Shown here in pieces: positions 60,623 to 64,000 of a stretch of 64,000 bases of DNA. The notes under the pieces are model-generated. The model was not told where the DNA came from, ran no database searches, and worked only from the letters and a program-made list of their open reading frames with translations. Position 1 is the stretch's first letter. Every line of letters starts with the position of its first letter. The translations under genes were made by a program, and so were the position numbers. This DNA comes from Brevibacterium yomogidense. GTDB taxonomy: Bacteria; Actinomycetota; Actinomycetes; Actinomycetales; Brevibacteriaceae. The DNA lies in contig NZ_JABASY010000007.1 in the NCBI RefSeq assembly GCF_016107685.1, positions 62,001-126,000 on the forward strand, given 5' to 3'.

Positions 60623-61255
60623 ATGCCCGTTGAGATCCCCGTCGATCTGCAGCCGGAACTCGTTCCGCTCGCGTGGCTGATCGGCACGTGGGAGGGCCAT
60701 GGCGCGGTCGTCTACACGGACGTCGAGGAGAAGCACATCTTCCAGCGCGCCTCCTTCACGACCGAAGGCGATGCACCCTACCTCCTCTACACGTGCCGCA
60801 CGTGGCTGACGGACGACGCGGACCCAGAGGCCGGCGGGGCCTCCGGCACCCTGCTGGGCATCGAGACCGGGTTCTGGCAGCTGGCACGGCCGCGCGGCGA
60901 CCACGACACGGGACCCGGGCTGCTGCCTCCCACCGCGGCCTACCCGTACACGACCGCCGCGGCGGTCGAAGAGCTGCGCACCGAACGCGGCGACTTCGAC
61001 ATCGAAGTGGCGCTGTCCTACCCCCACGGCCTCATGGAGCACTACGCGGGCCGGGTCGCCGGACCCCGTGTGGACCTCGCCTCCGACGGCGGTGTGAAGA
61101 CCCCCACCGCACTCGACTACCGCGCCTCCACCCGCATGTACGGGCTGGTCGACGGCCACCTCATGTGGGTGTGGGAGATGGCCGCGAACGGCCAGGACCC
61201 CGCCGCGCACGTCTCCGCGGACCTCCAGCGCACCACGCCGTCCGTCCTGGGCTGA
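60623..61255 (+). CDS. FABP/nitrobindin-like heme-binding beta-barrel protein
   Basis: 210 aa. GTWEGHGAVVY is the GxWxGxG motif of the nitrobindin/THAP4-type barrel (DUF1794), with LGIETGFWQLAR and HGLMEHYAGRV later; the His in the last may be the proximal heme ligand. Relatives bind ferric heme and scavenge peroxynitrite. The extra loop (about 85-100) is longer than in plants. It is the second gene of a three-gene run. Confidence 0.88.
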   Translation: MPVEIPVDLQPELVPLAWLIGTWEGHGAVVYTDVEEKHIFQRASFTTEGDAPYLLYTCRTWLTDDADPEAGGASGTLLGIETGFWQLARPRGDHDTGPGLLPPTAAYPYTTAAAVEELRTERGDFDIEVALSYPHGLMEHYAGRVAGPRVDLASDGGVKTPTALDYRASTRMYGLVDGHLMWVWEMAANGQDPAAHVSADLQRTTPSVLG

Positions 61256-61262
61256 CCCGCGG

Positions 61263-62027
61263 GTGTCCACCACTCTCGACTACCAGCGAAACCACGAGCG
61301 GACCCCGCGCCGGCGACGCTGGGTGGGACTGCTCGTCTCCGCCGGCATCATCGTCCTCACCCTCGCGCTGCTCGCAGCCGCCTGCGTCATGACGGTGAAG
61401 AACCGGGTGGACCGGCTGTCGACCGCACTGAACGCGGCGACGGAGAGCTCCGAGACACTCTTCGACACGCTCCTCCACGAACCGACGACCGCGGAGGCGG
61501 AACTCGTCACGGTGCGCGCGGCACTGGACGACGCGCAGGAGGAGTTCGACTCCTTCCCGATGCCCCAGCTCGAATGGGTCCCGGGCCTGCGTGACGACCT
61601 CCGAGCCGCAGACGACGCGCTCGCCGTCGCGGACACACTCGTCGACGACGTCGCACCCACCCTCATCTCCGTCGCCACCGTCGTCGACTTCGAGACCGGC
61701 CAGCTGCGCAACCCGTCCACCACCGGGTGGGGCGACACGTTCTCCTCCGTCGGAGACATCGCCACGCAGGGGGCCGACGCACTCGATGCGCTCTGCACCT
61801 CCGCGGACACCCTCGACGCGATCGACCTGTCCGGGGTGATGGACTCCGTCGCCCAGCCGATCGGCGACTTCCGCACCTCCGTCCGGGACGCCTGCGAGGG
61901 GGCCTCGGAATACGGACCGGTGCTGGGAGCATTGGACTCAGGGGGAGCACTGCTCGACCAGCTGATCGACGACATCACCGACGAACTGTCCGGACTGGAA
62001 GACGTCCTGCGCGACGTGTTCGGCTGA
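61263..62027 (+). CDS. Hypothetical protein with one membrane anchor (DUF4012-like helical region)
   Basis: 254 aa with GTG start 7 nt after the upstream stop. A basic N-terminus (ERTPRRRRW) precedes one helix (VGLLVSAGIIVLTLALLAAAC). The external part is acidic and helical, with FDSFPMPQLEWVPGLRDDLRAADDALAVADTL, reminiscent of DUF4012. Family call is tentative; function unknown. Confidence 0.6.
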   Translation: MSTTLDYQRNHERTPRRRRWVGLLVSAGIIVLTLALLAAACVMTVKNRVDRLSTALNAATESSETLFDTLLHEPTTAEAELVTVRAALDDAQEEFDSFPMPQLEWVPGLRDDLRAADDALAVADTLVDDVAPTLISVATVVDFETGQLRNPSTTGWGDTFSSVGDIATQGADALDALCTSADTLDAIDLSGVMDSVAQPIGDFRTSVRDACEGASEYGPVLGALDSGGALLDQLIDDITDELSGLEDVLRDVFG

Positions 62028-62127
62028 GAGGGCCCGGACGGCGTCGGCCGGGACGAGAAGAGAGCGCGGAGACGCGCACAGAGGGCCGCGGATCCCCACC
62101 CGCTGCCCGGACCTAAGGAGCCGCACC

Positions 62128-63456
62128 ATGAGCACACCGATGAACTCGCTGATCTTCCCGCGATCCTCCGCCGTGTACGGAATGGACGAGCACGCGGGGG
62201 AGGTCGTCCACTTCGGCATGCCGCTGCGCGAGCAGAGGCAGCTGGCGGACGGTGACGCGATCGCGGATCTGTCCGCGACCCGCGTGTTCCGCTTCGAGGG
62301 GCCGGATCGGCTTACGTGGCTCAACTCGCTCACGACCCAGAAGATCGACACGCTGCCGCCTCACGCATCGACGGAGACGCTCGTCCTGTCACCCACCGGG
62401 CACATCGAAGGGTGGCTGCGGCTCGTCGACGACGGTGAGGTGCTGTGGGCGCTGTCGGACGTGCGCACCGACGAGGCGATCGCCTTCCTCGACCGCATGC
62501 GGTTCATGATGCGCGTGGAGATCACGGACGTGTCGGACCGCTACCAGGCGGTGGGTTTCATCGGGGAGCCGGCTGCCGACCTGCAGACGACCGTCGTGTG
62601 GAACGACCCGTGGCCCCAGGTCGGCACCGGTTCCGTGTCGTACGCAGCCATCGACGCGGGCGCCGGCCCCGCGGCGTCGGACCACCCGGGGGCCTCCATC
62701 GACTTCCGGATCGCCGTCGTCGACCGCGCGGTGCTGCGCGACTGGCGCCACGAGGGCCTCGAGGTCGCCGGTCGTGAGGCGTGGGATGCGCTGCGCGTCG
62801 AGGCGTGGCGGCCGGCCGCCCCTGAGGTCGACCACCGCGCGCTCGTCGGTGAGCTCGACCTGCTGCGGACTGCCGTCCACCTGGAGAAGGGCTGCTACCG
62901 CGGGCAGGAGGCCGTCGCCCGCGTCCACAACCTGGGGCAGCCGCCCCGCCGGATCGTGTTCCTCCACCTGGACGGGTCCGGGCACGTCGTGCCACCGGCC
63001 GGCGCCGAGGTGCGGGCCGAAGTCCGCGGTGCGCTCCGCTCCGTGGGCCACGTGACGACGTCCGCGCTCCACTGGGAGCTCGGGCCCGTCGCGCTCGCCG
63101 TCATCAAGCGGAACGTCGACCCGGAGGCACCCCTGCACGTCGTCGTGCGGGGAGCCGAGGGGCAGGAACCGGCGGGTGCGGCGCAGGCGACGGGCGCCGG
63201 GGAGGCCGCTGCGGCCTCGGCGTCGGTGCCGACCGTGGACACGGACCCGGACACGGCTGAGGAAGCCGCGCCGGGCGCACCGGGACCCGAGGACATGCCG
63301 GCGGGAGACGTCGACGCCGCCGCACCCGAGGACGCGGGGCCGACAGAGCCGGAGGAGCTGGTCGTCGCGGCGCAGGAGCAGATCGTCGTGACGAAGAGGG
63401 AGCCGGCCGGCCCGCGTGTCCCGCGGAACGCCGCGGTCGACCAGCGCCGACGCTGA
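62128..63456 (+). CDS. ygfZ: YgfZ/GcvT-domain folate-binding protein
   Basis: 442 aa. The KGCYRGQE motif (Lys254-Glu260) identifies YgfZ, which uses folate in Fe-S cluster maintenance. The core ends near residue 345. A further 95 residues are Ala/Glu/Pro-rich and end in RVPRNAAVDQRRR; this tail is much longer than in typical YgfZ and probably disordered. ATG at 62128 is preceded by AAGGAG at 9 nt. Confidence 0.93.
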   Translation: MSTPMNSLIFPRSSAVYGMDEHAGEVVHFGMPLREQRQLADGDAIADLSATRVFRFEGPDRLTWLNSLTTQKIDTLPPHASTETLVLSPTGHIEGWLRLVDDGEVLWALSDVRTDEAIAFLDRMRFMMRVEITDVSDRYQAVGFIGEPAADLQTTVVWNDPWPQVGTGSVSYAAIDAGAGPAASDHPGASIDFRIAVVDRAVLRDWRHEGLEVAGREAWDALRVEAWRPAAPEVDHRALVGELDLLRTAVHLEKGCYRGQEAVARVHNLGQPPRRIVFLHLDGSGHVVPPAGAEVRAEVRGALRSVGHVTTSALHWELGPVALAVIKRNVDPEAPLHVVVRGAEGQEPAGAAQATGAGEAAAASASVPTVDTDPDTAEEAAPGAPGPEDMPAGDVDAAAPEDAGPTEPEELVVAAQEQIVVTKREPAGPRVPRNAAVDQRRR

Positions 63457-63564
63457 CGCGGTGCGGCCGCCCGCGCAGTCCGCACTGCGGAAACGGGAGC
63501 GAGTGGTTCCGTGGGCGGACGGGACATGGTGACAGGGGCCTCGGGCGGGGGATATGTTCAAGCC

Positions 63565-64000
63565 ATGACACAGCTTGAGAAGGGCGGCCCCTCGCTGCCG
63601 CAGGAACGGAAGATCGTCACCTCGATCCCGGGACCCCGGTCCCAGGAGATCGAGGCGAGGCGGAAGAAGGCTGTCGCACCCGGTGTGGCCTCCGGCATGC
63701 CCGCGTACGTCGTGGCGGCCGGCGGCGGCATCCTCAAGGACGCGGACGGGAACCAGATCATCGACCTGGGATCCGGCATCGCGGTGACGACCGTCGGCAA
63801 CTCGAACGAGCGGGTGGTGTCGCGTGCGAAGGAGCAGCTCGACGCCTTCACCCACACGTGCTTCATGGTCAACCCGTACGAGTCGTACATCGAGGTCGCG
63901 GAGGCCCTCAACCGGCTCACCCCGGGCGACCACGAGAAGCGGACCGTGCTGCTGAACTCCGGCGCGGAAGCAGTGGAGAACGCGGTGAAGATCGCCCGCG
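63565..64000 (+). CDS. gabT: 4-aminobutyrate aminotransferase (N-terminal part, cut by window)
   Basis: The first 145 residues are present: QERKIVTSIPGPRSQEIEARRK, ASGMPAYVVAAGGGILKDADGNQIIDLGSGIAVTTVGN, and LLNSGAEAVENAVKIAR at the window edge. This is the GabT start; the PLP lysine lies beyond the window. It moves the amino group of GABA to 2-oxoglutarate. TATGTT at 63553-63558 is 6 nt before the ATG and no ribosome site exists, so the mRNA is probably leaderless. Confidence 0.92.
   Translation, partial: MTQLEKGGPSLPQERKIVTSIPGPRSQEIEARRKKAVAPGVASGMPAYVVAAGGGILKDADGNQIIDLGSGIAVTTVGNSNERVVSRAKEQLDAFTHTCFMVNPYESYIEVAEALNRLTPGDHEKRTVLLNSGAEAVENAVKIAR

Overview
The window is high-GC chromosomal DNA from an actinobacterium. 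The evidence is a mycothiol synthase (MshD), a MutT1-type Nudix/histidine-phosphatase fusion, a DUF47/PiT pair, actinobacterial-style PlsC, YgfZ and nitrobindin-like proteins, frequent GTG starts, and TAnnnT -10 boxes lying 5-7 nt before start codons (leaderless mRNAs). A member of the Micrococcales (Brevibacterium-like) fits, but I cannot fix the genus from sequence alone. I see no prophage, insertion sequence, CRISPR array or plasmid function. The region reads as ordinary chromosome, rich in transporters and in small repeats and palindromes between genes.

Layout. 0-3 kb: 3' end of a flavohemoglobin gene, a convergent Cys-rich winged-helix regulator, an orphan TRAP binding protein, and tRNA-Glu/Asp/Phe. 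3-9 kb: zincin-like protease, YbaK-type deacylase, YigZ, a class III aminotransferase coupled to a bacterial GOLPH3-like (GPP34) protein, and a sugar-binding-type glycosyltransferase. 9-14 kb: a leftward group of MHS-family symporter, ThDP enzyme and YtcJ-type amidohydrolase, which looks like a catabolic unit with direct-repeat operators. 14-17 kb: a polar amino-acid ABC importer. 17-23 kb: MFS exporter, PlsC acyltransferase, SDR, cysteine desulfurase, second MFS. 23-27 kb: MetNI ABC importer and an orphan glycine-betaine-type binding protein. 27-33 kb: pterin dehydratase, Ser/Thr dehydratase, LDH-like dehydrogenase, ArsR-SulP pair, GNAT.

33-36 kb: cell-envelope glycan locus (sugar transferase, GNAT, FemAB-like transferase) around a palindrome-rich divergent promoter. 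36-45 kb: small enzymes, two drug-type MFS transporters with a MarR regulator, tRNA-Lys, VOC proteins and pyruvate:quinone oxidoreductase. 45-50 kb: a membrane-anchored MetQ homologue away from metNI, an EcsC-like protein, and a DUF47-PiT phosphate transporter operon with a strongly structured 5' leader. 50-55 kb: pstSCAB with a PHO-box-like double repeat, facing the PiT operon across a long palindromic terminator. 55-60 kb: overlapping mshD-ppk-mutT1 operon. 60-64 kb: a 38-aa membrane peptide, nitrobindin-like protein, YgfZ, and the start of gabT.

Phosphate is the strongest theme. Low-affinity PiT and high-affinity Pst converge head to head, and polyphosphate kinase lies next to them. Methionine uptake is split (metNI at 23.6 kb, metQ-like at 45.7 kb). 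In two ABC importers (Pst and the amino-acid system) a strong hairpin directly follows the binding-protein gene, before the permease genes. The observations most worth following are the structured leader before DUF47, a family of shared-arm palindromes used as terminators, the iterated repeats upstream of the symporter/ThDP/amidohydrolase group, and the operator cluster in the glycan locus.
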